In this document: positions 1-6,719 of the stretch, piece by piece
Layout of the letters: each line of letters begins with the position of its first letter
How positions within the stretch are numbered: position 1 is the stretch's first letter
NCBI GenBank assembly: GCA_030639165.1
Contig: DAOWDF010000290.1
Coordinates: 1 to 14,808 of the forward strand
Length of the DNA: 14,808 bases
Direction: 5' to 3'
DNA from: Alphaproteobacteria bacterium
GTDB lineage: Bacteria; Pseudomonadota; Alphaproteobacteria; Micavibrionales; Micavibrionaceae
Notes under the pieces: generated by a model
Databases searched by the model: none
Told to the model about the DNA's origin: nothing
The model's input: the letters and a program-made list of their open reading frames with translations, nothing else
Position numbers and translations under genes: made by a program

Positions 1-126
1 GAACAATTACCATCATTCCGTTTACCTAAAAATATGAAACAGTTTTTCTGGGGTGGGTGGACTTGTAACTCTTGTGGAACAGATATAGCCAGAGGAGAGC
101 AGGAAGTTGAAGGTAAAAATGAATAA
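1..126 (+). CDS. C-terminal end of an unidentified protein with a CxxC zinc-ribbon-like motif (partial)
   Basis: One frame is open from the left edge to a TAA at 124-126, giving 41 residues that end in GKNE. The other two forward frames hit stops within the first 40 bases. The peptide contains FFWGGWTCNSCGTDIARG, and the WTCxxCG core looks like one knuckle of a zinc ribbon; a second Cys pair is not visible here. The frame runs 8 bases into the ATG chosen for sdhA, as often seen between co-transcribed genes. In most alphaproteobacteria the gene just before sdhA is the membrane anchor sdhD, but this hydrophilic tail does not look like the end of SdhD. The identity is unknown. A chance open frame of this length is possible, but the motif and the overlap argue against it. 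Confidence 0.5.
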   Translation, partial: EQLPSFRLPKNMKQFFWGGWTCNSCGTDIARGEQEVEGKNE

Positions 127-1909
127 AAATTACGAAATTATAGATCATGAATTTGATGTAGTGGTTGTAGGAGCTGGCGGAGCGGGTTTGCGAGCTGGTT
201 TTGGTTGTGCAGAAAAAGGGCTTAAAACCGCTATTATATCTAAGGTTTTCCCTACGCGCTCTCATACAGTTGCGGCGCAAGGCGGGATATCTGCTGCGCT
301 TGGTAATATGGGTGAGGATAGCTGGCAGTTCCACATGTATGACACGGTCAAAGGTGGTGACTGGCTCGGCGATCAGGACTCGATTGAATATATGTGCCGT
401 GAGGCTATCCCTGCGATTATCGAGCTGGAGCATTACGGCGTGCCGTTCTCCCGCACAGCAGCAGGTAAGATTTATCAACGCGCCTTTGGCGGCATGACCA
501 CACATTTCGGTGAAGGTACTGCGCAGCGAACTTGCGCCGCAGCTGACCGTACAGGCCATGCAATATTGCACACTTTATATACGCAAGCCCTGAAAAATGA
601 CGCTGAGTTCTTTATCGAATATATCGCGCTAGATCTAATCATGTCCGATGATGGGGTATGCCAAGGGGTTATAGCTTGGGATTTAGATACAGGTACAATC
701 CACCGTTTCCGCGGCCATCAAGTGATATTGGCGACTGGCGGTTATGGACGTACGTTCTTTTCATGCACATCTGCACATACTTGCACTGGCGATGGTAATG
801 CGATGGTATTACGCGCAGGTCTGCCGCTGCAAGATATGGAGTTCATCCAGTTCCACCCAACAGGAATTTATGGCGCAGGTTGTTTGATTACCGAAGGCGT
901 ACGCGGTGAGGGCGGTTATCTTACCAACAGTGAGGGGGAGCGCTTTATGGAGCGTTACGCCCCATCCGCCAAAGACCTAGCCAGTCGTGATGTTGTCTCG
1001 CGCTCAATGACTATTGAGATTCGCGAAGGACGCGGAGTAGGCGAGAAGAAAGATCATATATATCTTAACCTTATGCATCTTGAGCCTGAAGTTATTCAAG
1101 AACGCCTCCCCGGAATTGCCGAGAGTGCGCGCATCTTCGCTGGCGTTGATGTGACAAAAGAGCCTATACCTGTGCTGCCAACTGTGCATTATAATATGGG
1201 CGGTATTCCGACTAATTATATGGCAGAAGTACTGGCTCCGACCAAGCGCGATCCTAATGCGGTAGTACCGGGTTTGATGGCTATTGGCGAGGCTGCGTGT
1301 GTATCCGTGCATGGCGCAAATCGCCTTGGCTCTAACTCATTACTTGATCTTGTGGTGTTCGGTAGAGCTGCTGCTAATCGCGCCGCTGAAACTGTACATG
1401 CAGGTGCTCCTCATCGCCCATTTGGCGCGGATGATGGCTCAAAGGCAATAGATCGCCTTGATTACTATCGCAATGTTGATGGCGAGGTTAGTACGTCACA
1501 ATTGCGCGATAAAATGCAGCGCACTATGCAAGAGCACGCAGCTGTATTCCGCACAGGCGAGACTTTGGATGAGGGCGTTACCAAGATTAATGAATGTTTT
1601 GCAGATAAAGTTGATCTCGGCATAACGGATCGCTCAATGATCTTTAATACTGATTTGGTAGAGGTTTTAGAGCTAGACAATTTGATGTCACAAGCTGTTG
1701 TATCTATGCATGCGGCAGCTAACCGTAAGGAATCACGCGGCGCGCATGCTCGTGAGGATTTCCCTGATCGTGATGATAAAACATGGATGAAACACACGAC
1801 TATCCATATTGATGAAAAGGGCAGCACCGAGATCGGTTATCGCCCCGTTATCATGACAACTCTAACGGATGAGATCGAACCTATTCCACCGAAAAAACGG
1901 GTATACTAA
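119..1909 (+). CDS. sdhA: Succinate dehydrogenase flavoprotein subunit SdhA
   Basis: Catalytic FAD subunit of respiratory complex II, which oxidises succinate to fumarate on the cytoplasmic face of the inner membrane. From ATG 119 it has 596 residues, a normal length. The FAD-binding GAGGAG lies at about residues 18-23, and the RSHTVAAQGG motif carries the His (about 49) that normally bonds FAD covalently. The active-site set is present: HPTGIYGAG near 246, the SRDVVSR Arg near 290, HYNMGG near 357 and NRLGSNSL with Arg near 402. The C-terminus ends in the typical PPKKRVY. A TTG at 107 would add four residues, but ATG 119 is preferred because GAAGG precedes it by five bases and the protein then begins MNKNYEIIDHEFD, as in relatives. 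Unusually, the next gene downstream is a convergent isocitrate dehydrogenase rather than sdhB. Confidence 0.97.
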   Translation: MNKNYEIIDHEFDVVVVGAGGAGLRAGFGCAEKGLKTAIISKVFPTRSHTVAAQGGISAALGNMGEDSWQFHMYDTVKGGDWLGDQDSIEYMCREAIPAIIELEHYGVPFSRTAAGKIYQRAFGGMTTHFGEGTAQRTCAAADRTGHAILHTLYTQALKNDAEFFIEYIALDLIMSDDGVCQGVIAWDLDTGTIHRFRGHQVILATGGYGRTFFSCTSAHTCTGDGNAMVLRAGLPLQDMEFIQFHPTGIYGAGCLITEGVRGEGGYLTNSEGERFMERYAPSAKDLASRDVVSRSMTIEIREGRGVGEKKDHIYLNLMHLEPEVIQERLPGIAESARIFAGVDVTKEPIPVLPTVHYNMGGIPTNYMAEVLAPTKRDPNAVVPGLMAIGEAACVSVHGANRLGSNSLLDLVVFGRAAANRAAETVHAGAPHRPFGADDGSKAIDRLDYYRNVDGEVSTSQLRDKMQRTMQEHAAVFRTGETLDEGVTKINECFADKVDLGITDRSMIFNTDLVEVLELDNLMSQAVVSMHAAANRKESRGAHAREDFPDRDDKTWMKHTTIHIDEKGSTEIGYRPVIMTTLTDEIEPIPPKKRVY

Positions 1910-1968
1910 GTTCTTTTATCTATTTTTCTGTGATTAGTTAATCATCAATATATTTAGCACAAATAAAA

Positions 1969-2001
1969 ATACTTCACCCTAGTTAATATGGGGTGAAGTA
2001 T
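1969..2001 (-). terminator. Rho-independent terminator of icd
   Basis: ATACTTCACCC (1969-1979) pairs perfectly with GGGTGAAGTAT (1991-2001). A further G.T and A-T pair extends the stem to 13 bp around a 7-base loop. Read on the minus strand, the hairpin lies 25 bases past the icd stop and is followed at once by TTTTATTTG, a good U-tract. On the plus strand it is followed by GGATGTTTATC, a poor U-tract, so it mainly serves icd, although it may also stop transcripts from sdhA. Confidence 0.8.
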
Positions 2002-2026
2002 GGATGTTTATCATTAAATAATATAG

Positions 2027-3289
2027 CTAGGAGATGCTTGAAACAGGTATATCTTGCTCTAAACCTTGTTCCATATGCTGTTTCATATTGTCGTTAATTG
2101 CAGCGATAAACTCTTGAGCAGTTATTGCATTAACTCCATCAATTGCGCCAGATAAATCACCAGTCATATGACCAGCAGCAATAGTATCAAGTGTAGCTTT
2201 TTTCAGAGCTGTGGCTATCTTAGCGCCTTCAACTTGACAGTTAAGGTCTGATTTATGACGAATAGCTTCACAATAAGCGAAGATATATGCAGTTGGGTTC
2301 GCCATTAGCTTACCATCCTCATGCCAGAATTTTTCCAAGTCAGGCGCAGTTCCATGCGGTGGATCGGCTAGCAATATGCCGTCAGCGCTCACAAGTGTAG
2401 AATCCATCATACCCAAAGATATGTGCTCACCCGCAACTTGGTCTGATACAACGTCGCCATCATAATTACGCAAAGCCACAATCCAGTTATTAAGTTTACC
2501 TTGTGGTATCTTTGATACAACGCCATCAATAAGTAAGTTATCGCCATCAGGATCTTGTGCCATAAACTCTATGCCTGCTGCAGCGTATAGGTCAGCGTAA
2601 TCATTATCAAATATATCGCCCATAATGTCGGTGAAACGCCCATCATATGTCGGGTTAATTGTACTTTTCGCGCAGAATAAAACCGATTTACCCATGGCTA
2701 GCCCTTGCTTGAACGTCGCATGAGCAAAATCATGGATAGATGTATCACTCTCTGCAGTAAGCATTGCAACGCCCTTGTACACAGCTTTTTCAGACAGTAT
2801 ATGCTCTGCACCATTTTCATCTTTGAATATGATGCTCAAATTGCCGTTACTTGGTATATCAAAGTTTGGTGCGCCATAAATCCCGCCAACTGCTTGACGG
2901 GCAATTGTAACATTACTCATTTTGGGAGCATTTTTTGGCAATATGCTAACATCCAATGGAGTGCGCATAATAACCGCACCATTAATAGCGCGACGTAGCG
3001 CTCCATTTGGTGATCCCCATTTCTTAGATAACCCCATCTCTTTTGCTTGGTTTTCAGTCGGAGTAATGGTTGGCCCTTTAACGCCAGCGCGATGCTCCAC
3101 TAAGTCAGCAATCGCATCATTTAACGCCGCGTCATTTGTGTTGTCACGTGAAGGTAAGCTAACATCATGAATTTTCCAGTCTACATCAAAAAATGGAGCA
3201 ACCAGTTCTTCTCTGATAAGTTTTGACATTTCAGGCCAAACACCATCACCAGTCATATCAACAATTGAGCCTGCAATTTTAAAAGACAT
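2027..3289 (-). CDS. icd: Isocitrate dehydrogenase, homodimeric type II-like, with an NAD-type cofactor motif
   Basis: Catalyses oxidative decarboxylation of isocitrate to 2-oxoglutarate in the TCA cycle. The 420-residue length, the ITPTENQAKEMGL...WGSPNGALRR segment (about 75-100), YDGRFTDI near 215, and NYDGDVVSDQVA near 275 match the eukaryote-like dimeric (type II) family. Substrate-binding residues are in place: SPNG 93-96, then Arg 100, 109 and 131. The nucleotide loop reads HGTAPDL at 312-318. Classical type II NADP enzymes have HGTVTRHYR there, and Asp-Ile/Leu after HGTAP marks NAD-linked members of the superfamily, so NAD use is inferred. The sequence is clearly divergent from standard type II enzymes. 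The ATG is supported by AAGGAG six bases upstream (3296-3301). It lies between sdhA and sdhB on the opposite strand and ends at a strong terminator. An isopropylmalate dehydrogenase is less likely, given the type II motifs. Confidence 0.88.
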   Translation of the reverse strand: MSFKIAGSIVDMTGDGVWPEMSKLIREELVAPFFDVDWKIHDVSLPSRDNTNDAALNDAIADLVEHRAGVKGPTITPTENQAKEMGLSKKWGSPNGALRRAINGAVIMRTPLDVSILPKNAPKMSNVTIARQAVGGIYGAPNFDIPSNGNLSIIFKDENGAEHILSEKAVYKGVAMLTAESDTSIHDFAHATFKQGLAMGKSVLFCAKSTINPTYDGRFTDIMGDIFDNDYADLYAAAGIEFMAQDPDGDNLLIDGVVSKIPQGKLNNWIVALRNYDGDVVSDQVAGEHISLGMMDSTLVSADGILLADPPHGTAPDLEKFWHEDGKLMANPTAYIFAYCEAIRHKSDLNCQVEGAKIATALKKATLDTIAAGHMTGDLSGAIDGVNAITAQEFIAAINDNMKQHMEQGLEQDIPVSSIS

Positions 3290-3316
3290 CTAATTCTCCT
3301 TAATTTAATATATTTA

Positions 3317-3334
3317 GTGCAATATATAATGCAC
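3317..3334. promoter_or_regulatory. Inverted repeat GTGCA-N8-TGCAC upstream of icd
   Basis: GTGCA (3317-3321) and TGCAC (3330-3334) flank an AT-only centre within the AT-rich leader of icd, 28 bases from its start codon. Its size and symmetry suit a dimeric regulator site overlapping the icd promoter. No known regulator was recognised, so the role is inferred from position only. Confidence 0.3.
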
Positions 3335-3386
3335 AAATCAAATGCAAAGTAAAGTTTATGTTAATGAAAATAACATTTAAAATGCC

Positions 3387-3415
3387 TTAACAAAAGCAGC
3401 AAAAGCAGTTAATAT
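3387..3415 (+). promoter_or_regulatory. Candidate sigma-70-type promoter of sdhB
   Basis: TTAACA at 3387-3392 (five of six matches to TTGACA) and TAATAT at 3410-3415 (four of six to TATAAT) are separated by exactly 17 bases. Transcription would begin near 3422, about 30 bases before the sdhB ATG at 3452. The spacer contains most of a tandem duplication of CAAAAGCAG (3391-3399 and 3400-3408). The promoter fits the need for sdhB to be transcribed separately from sdhA. Confidence 0.5.
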
Positions 3416-3451
3416 CTTGAAAAATTTAATATTCTATTGGACAGATTGATA

Positions 3452-4264
3452 ATGGCTGAATTTACCCTTCCAAAAAACTCTAAAATTCAAAAAGGTAATG
3501 CGATTGATGCCTCTAATGGTGCAAGCAATGCCAAGACTTTTAATATATATCGCTGGTCACCAGATGATAAGGATGAAAATGGTGAGGTGAAAAACCCTAG
3601 CATTGATGCCTTCACAATTGACACCGATAAATGCGGGCCAATGGTTTTGGATGCGCTGCTATATATTAAGGATAATATTGATAGCACGCTAACGCTGCGC
3701 CGTTCTTGCCGTGAGGGGATTTGCGGATCTTGCGCCATGAATATTGATGGCACGAATACTCTTGCATGTACGAAAGACATCAAGGATGTGAAAGGCGATG
3801 TGAAAGTTACTCCTTTGCCACATATGCCCGTAGTCAAGGATTTGGTTCCTGACCTTACACATGCATATGCGCAATATGAATCGATTGAGCCGTGGTTAAA
3901 ATCAGATAGCCCTGTTCCTAGCCGTGAGCGCCTGCAATCAGAGGAAGACTCTCTCGTTCTTAATGGAGCTGACGGGCATGGGCCTGCTGGCTGTATTCTA
4001 TGTTTTTGCTGCTCGACGAGCTGTCCATCATATTGGTGGAACTCGGATCGCTTTATGGGGCCTGCCGTGTTGTTGCAAGCCTATCGCTGGATCGCAGATA
4101 GCCGTGATGATGCAACAGGAGAGCGTTTGGATCAACTAGAAGACCCGTTCAAGCTTTATCGTTGCCATACGATTATGAATTGTACCAATACTTGCCCTAA
4201 GGGTCTAAACCCTGCGAAAGCTATAGCAGAGATTAAGAAGTTGATTGTCGCTAGAGCGTCGTAA
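3452..4264 (+). CDS. sdhB: Succinate dehydrogenase iron-sulfur subunit SdhB
   Basis: Carries electrons from SdhA to quinone through three Fe-S clusters in complex II. From ATG 3452 it has 270 residues, normal for alphaproteobacteria. The N-terminal ferredoxin-like domain has the [2Fe-2S] ligands at about Cys 86, 91, 94 and 106 (SCREGICGSCAMNIDG...LAC). The C-terminal domain has CILCFCCSTSCPSYWW, giving Cys 181, 184 and 187 for [4Fe-4S] and Cys 191 for [3Fe-4S], and then CHTIMNCTNTCPKGLNP with the remaining ligands at 238, 244 and 248. All expected ligands are present. A TTG at 3437 would add five residues, but ATG 3452 gives the family-like start MAEFTLPKNSKI. No strong Shine-Dalgarno sequence is visible; GGA at 3439-3441 is the best. 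The gene is separated from sdhA by the opposite-strand icd and has its own candidate promoter. Confidence 0.96.
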   Translation: MAEFTLPKNSKIQKGNAIDASNGASNAKTFNIYRWSPDDKDENGEVKNPSIDAFTIDTDKCGPMVLDALLYIKDNIDSTLTLRRSCREGICGSCAMNIDGTNTLACTKDIKDVKGDVKVTPLPHMPVVKDLVPDLTHAYAQYESIEPWLKSDSPVPSRERLQSEEDSLVLNGADGHGPAGCILCFCCSTSCPSYWWNSDRFMGPAVLLQAYRWIADSRDDATGERLDQLEDPFKLYRCHTIMNCTNTCPKGLNPAKAIAEIKKLIVARAS

Positions 4265-4275
4265 GTTATATTTGT

Positions 4276-4354
4276 TGTCATCTCGAATGCGTAGCGGAGA
4301 GATCTTAAAAATTGCAACTGACCAAGATCTCTCCGCTATGCGTTCGAGATGACA
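4276..4354. repeat. 79-bp palindromic element, 31-base arms (REP/RPE-like)
   Basis: Two 31-base arms, 4276-4306 and 4324-4354, are inverted copies with only two differences. Both differences become G.U pairs in a plus-strand RNA hairpin. The 17-base loop is 4307-4323. The arms begin TGTCATCTCGAATGCG and end GGAGAGATCTT. No U-tract follows on either strand, so it is not a typical intrinsic terminator, though it could protect the sdhB mRNA 3' end or reduce read-through. From memory the arm sequence resembles short palindromic repeats scattered in many bacterial genomes; this has not been checked. Only one intact copy occurs in this window. Confidence 0.8.
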
Positions 4355-4368
4355 CTGGGGTTTATAAG

Positions 4369-4806
4369 ATGAGCAACCACATAATAAAACTGGCAGTCGG
4401 CATCGAAGACTTACAGCATTTCTATGAAATCCAGCAGCGTGAGATCATTGATTATCACGGCAGCCCTGCCGTCCCTTGTTGGACGCGTTATAAGCCCAAA
4501 CAAGCCGATGAAATTTTACGCAGCGGTGGCTCGATTTATCGCGTAATCAAAAATCGTATTCAATGCCGTCATAAAATCCTTGGATTTGAAATAGTGGATA
4601 CTGACGTTAAGGGTAAAATGTGCATGATTGTCCAAGACGCAGAAATGATCGAGACTGTTCATATGCCAAAACGCGCTTTTCAGGGCTGGCGCTACTTAAA
4701 GCAAAGCGATATCCCAGAAGATCGCGGCATTTATGATGGTAGTAATGAAGCGCAAGACCTCTCCCCCGAGATGGAGGAGGAACTCCGAGCAGCTGGAATT
4801 TTATAA
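4369..4806 (+). CDS. DUF1489 family protein
   Basis: A 145-residue soluble protein beginning MSNHIIKLAVGIEDL. It resembles the DUF1489 family, which is found mainly in alphaproteobacteria and has no established function. No membrane segment or signal peptide is visible. The start at ATG 4369 is preferred because GGGG lies eight bases upstream. The same frame is open back to a TTG at 4312, but that extension would be encoded by the right arm of the palindromic element and lacks family resemblance. The stop codon overlaps the nadC stop, with the shared bases TTATAA forming a 6-bp convergent overlap. It may be transcribed by read-through from sdhB, but the palindrome lies between them. Confidence 0.8.
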   Translation: MSNHIIKLAVGIEDLQHFYEIQQREIIDYHGSPAVPCWTRYKPKQADEILRSGGSIYRVIKNRIQCRHKILGFEIVDTDVKGKMCMIVQDAEMIETVHMPKRAFQGWRYLKQSDIPEDRGIYDGSNEAQDLSPEMEEELRAAGIL

Positions 4807-5646
4807 ATCTATATCCAGCCCGATATCAAATGCAGGGGCGGAGTGGGTAAGAGCGCCGACGGAGATATAATCAACTCCTGTTTCCGCTATAGAGCGCACG
4901 GTGCTTAAATTTACATTGCCAGAAGCTTCGCTGATCAGCGCGCCATCAATGGTTTTGATAGCAGTGGTTAAATCTTGCAAAGAGAAATTATCCAACATCA
5001 CGATATCTGCGCCACCATGCGATAATACTTCGTCGAGCTGCGCCAGTGTATCAACTTCGATCTCGATTTTAACGGTATGACCAGAATTTTCTTTCGCAGC
5101 ATTAAGTACCTGATTAATCCCACCAGCAATAGCAATATGGTTATCCTTAATCAATATAGCATCATCAAGACCAAAGCGGTGATTATGCCCGCCGCCCATC
5201 TTAACCGCATATTTCTGGATCAGGCGCAGCCCCGCAAGAGTCTTGCGTGTATCTGCTATTTTTGACGTTGTGCCTTTAACCAGTTCAACATATTGCGCGG
5301 TAAGACTGGCTATCCCAGACATATGGATTAGGAAGTTAAGTGCCACGCGCTCGGCCATTAATATAGAAGTAGCATTACCCTCAATGCTGGCTATAAGCTG
5401 GCCAGCCTCTAATTTATCACCGTCTTTGGCATGGCTTATAATCTTTAAGTCAGGATCACTCATTTCAAATGCTTTGATTGCCAGCGGTAATCCTGCCAGC
5501 ACGCCGTCCTCACGAGAACGCAGCTCTGCTTTGCTCTGTGCATTAACATCTATAACACAAGCAGACGTTATATCCGTTCCATGCCCTAAATCTTCGATTA
5601 ATGCTGTGCGCACCATATTTTCAATGTGAAGAGGGTTTAGCTCCAT
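4801..5646 (-). CDS. nadC: Nicotinate-nucleotide pyrophosphorylase (quinolinate phosphoribosyltransferase) NadC
   Basis: Converts quinolinate and PRPP to nicotinate mononucleotide, CO2 and pyrophosphate, the step after NadA in NAD synthesis. The 281 residues match the usual length. Visible motifs are EDLGHGTDIT (18-27), ERVALNFLIHMSGIAS (99-114), DTRKTLAGLR (132-141) and the basic pocket HNHR (154-157). These are followed by KDNH (167-170), EIEVD (195-199), MLDNF (217-221), ASGN (241-244) and the C-terminal ISVGALTHSAPAFDIGLD. The start codon follows the nadA stop after only two bases (TGA-TA-ATG), so the two are surely co-transcribed and probably translationally coupled. GGAG within the end of nadA can serve as the ribosome site. 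The nadB gene usually grouped with these is not in the cluster. Confidence 0.96.
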   Translation of the reverse strand: MELNPLHIENMVRTALIEDLGHGTDITSACVIDVNAQSKAELRSREDGVLAGLPLAIKAFEMSDPDLKIISHAKDGDKLEAGQLIASIEGNATSILMAERVALNFLIHMSGIASLTAQYVELVKGTTSKIADTRKTLAGLRLIQKYAVKMGGGHNHRFGLDDAILIKDNHIAIAGGINQVLNAAKENSGHTVKIEIEVDTLAQLDEVLSHGGADIVMLDNFSLQDLTTAIKTIDGALISEASGNVNLSTVRSIAETGVDYISVGALTHSAPAFDIGLDIDL

Positions 5647-5648
5647 TA

Positions 5649-6653
5649 TCAGCTAAGCTCCAACATGCGGGTTACGGCCTTAAGAGCGCGCTTTGATATT
5701 TCTGCATCTATTATAATCTCTGGTGCTTCACTTTGCAGAGCCTGCAATATTTTCGGCAGAGTTATGCGCTTCATATATGGGCACATCTGGCATGCACCAA
5801 TCATATCAACATTTGGGTTATTTGCGGCGATATTATCGCTCATCGAGCATTCAGTCATCAGCATAGCGCGCTTTGGCTGATGTTCTTTAATGTAATTATC
5901 CATCTGCGCGGTTGAACCAGCATAATCCGCCTCAGCCATAACATTTGGTGGGCATTCAGGGTGCGCTAGAACTACGATACCCTCATGTTCTTTGCGCGCG
6001 TCAATTATATCTTGGGGTGAAAAACGTTCATGCACGATGCAGCTTCCCTCCCAAATTATAATATTAACATCAGTTTCGGCAGCTACATTTTGCGCGAGAT
6101 ACATATCGGGGGTCATTATAACCGTGTCATGCCCTTGTGCTCCCAGAGCATTTACAATTTTAAGCGCGTTTGAAGAAGTGCAGCAAACATCGCTCTCGGC
6201 CTTAACTTCGGCGCTAGTATTAACGTAAGTGACAACTGGAATATTAGGGTGCTTTTCTTTAAGTGCGATAATATCCGCCGCCGTGATAGCGTCAGCTAAA
6301 GAGCAACCAGCCTTCATATCAGGCATAAGTATTTTCTTATCTGGGCAAAGAATTTTTGAGGTCTCCGCCATAAAATGCACGCCACATTGCACAATAATGT
6401 CAGCAGTAGACTCCGCAGCCTTTTGCGCCAGCATAAGCGAATCGCCTACAACATCACCAACACCAAAGAATATATCCGGTGTCATATAGTTATGCGCCAG
6501 AATAACAGCGTTTTTCTCGGCCTTAAGACGATTTATCTCGTGAATATAAGGCGCAATACTTTCCCAATGATCGCGGCTATACTGCCTTGATAGCTTCTCG
6601 TATAAAGGATCTGTAGTCTTTGCAATTTCATCATTATATGCAAGTGTTTGCAT
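5649..6653 (-). CDS. nadA: Quinolinate synthase NadA
   Basis: Condenses iminoaspartate with dihydroxyacetone phosphate to quinolinate, using a [4Fe-4S] cluster. The protein has 334 residues. The three expected cluster ligands are present: Cys 117 in AGCSLAD, Cys 205 in WEGSCIVHERF and Cys 291 in CQMCPYMK. Other family signatures are ILAHNYMTPDI (51-61), VGDSLMLAQKAA (69-80), YVNTSAEVKAESDVCCTSSNA (143-163), HPECPP (231-236) and TECSMSDNI (267-275). AGAGAAG precedes the ATG. It is the first gene of a two-gene nadA-nadC unit and is divergent from rarA across 66 bp. Its substrate must come from L-aspartate oxidase (NadB) or an aspartate dehydrogenase encoded outside this window. Confidence 0.96.
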   Translation of the reverse strand: MQTLAYNDEIAKTTDPLYEKLSRQYSRDHWESIAPYIHEINRLKAEKNAVILAHNYMTPDIFFGVGDVVGDSLMLAQKAAESTADIIVQCGVHFMAETSKILCPDKKILMPDMKAGCSLADAITAADIIALKEKHPNIPVVTYVNTSAEVKAESDVCCTSSNALKIVNALGAQGHDTVIMTPDMYLAQNVAAETDVNIIIWEGSCIVHERFSPQDIIDARKEHEGIVVLAHPECPPNVMAEADYAGSTAQMDNYIKEHQPKRAMLMTECSMSDNIAANNPNVDMIGACQMCPYMKRITLPKILQALQSEAPEIIIDAEISKRALKAVTRMLELS

Positions 6654-6662
6654 GTTCTTCTC

Positions 6663-6691
6663 TTAGCAAGTAATAAATAATGAGATATATT
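6663..6691 (+). promoter_or_regulatory. Candidate promoter of rarA
   Basis: TTAGCA (6663-6668) and TATATT (6686-6691) are separated by 17 bases, about 30 bases before the rarA ATG at 6720. The match to TTGACA is only fair. The -10 box is shared, read the other way, with the candidate nadA promoter. Confidence 0.3.
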
Positions 6692-6715
6692 CCATACTCT
6701 TAAGGTGTAGGTCAA
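6686..6715 (-). promoter_or_regulatory. Candidate promoter of nadA-nadC
   Basis: On the minus strand TTGACC (6715-6710) is followed after 18 bases by AATATA (6691-6686), giving a start near 6680 and a leader of about 27 bases before the nadA ATG. Its -35 box overlaps the ribosome-binding region of rarA. No NAD-responsive operator or riboswitch was recognised in the short leader. Confidence 0.35.
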
Positions 6716-6719
6716 GGAA

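Noticed and set aside
1465..1827. Long minus-strand open frame inside sdhA, and similar antisense frames in nadA, nadC and sdhB
   Set aside because: They lie wholly within well-supported genes on the other strand, have no recognisable domain or ribosome site, and are expected from the codon bias of the real genes.
1931..1944. Short inverted repeat TGATTA-GT-TAATCA after sdhA
   Set aside because: The two-base loop is too small for a stable RNA hairpin, and no U-tract follows. It may be chance in AT-rich DNA.
4312..4368. Extended start of the DUF1489 protein at TTG 4312
   Set aside because: The extra 19 residues are encoded largely by the palindromic repeat arm, and ATG 4369 has a better ribosome site and a family-like start.
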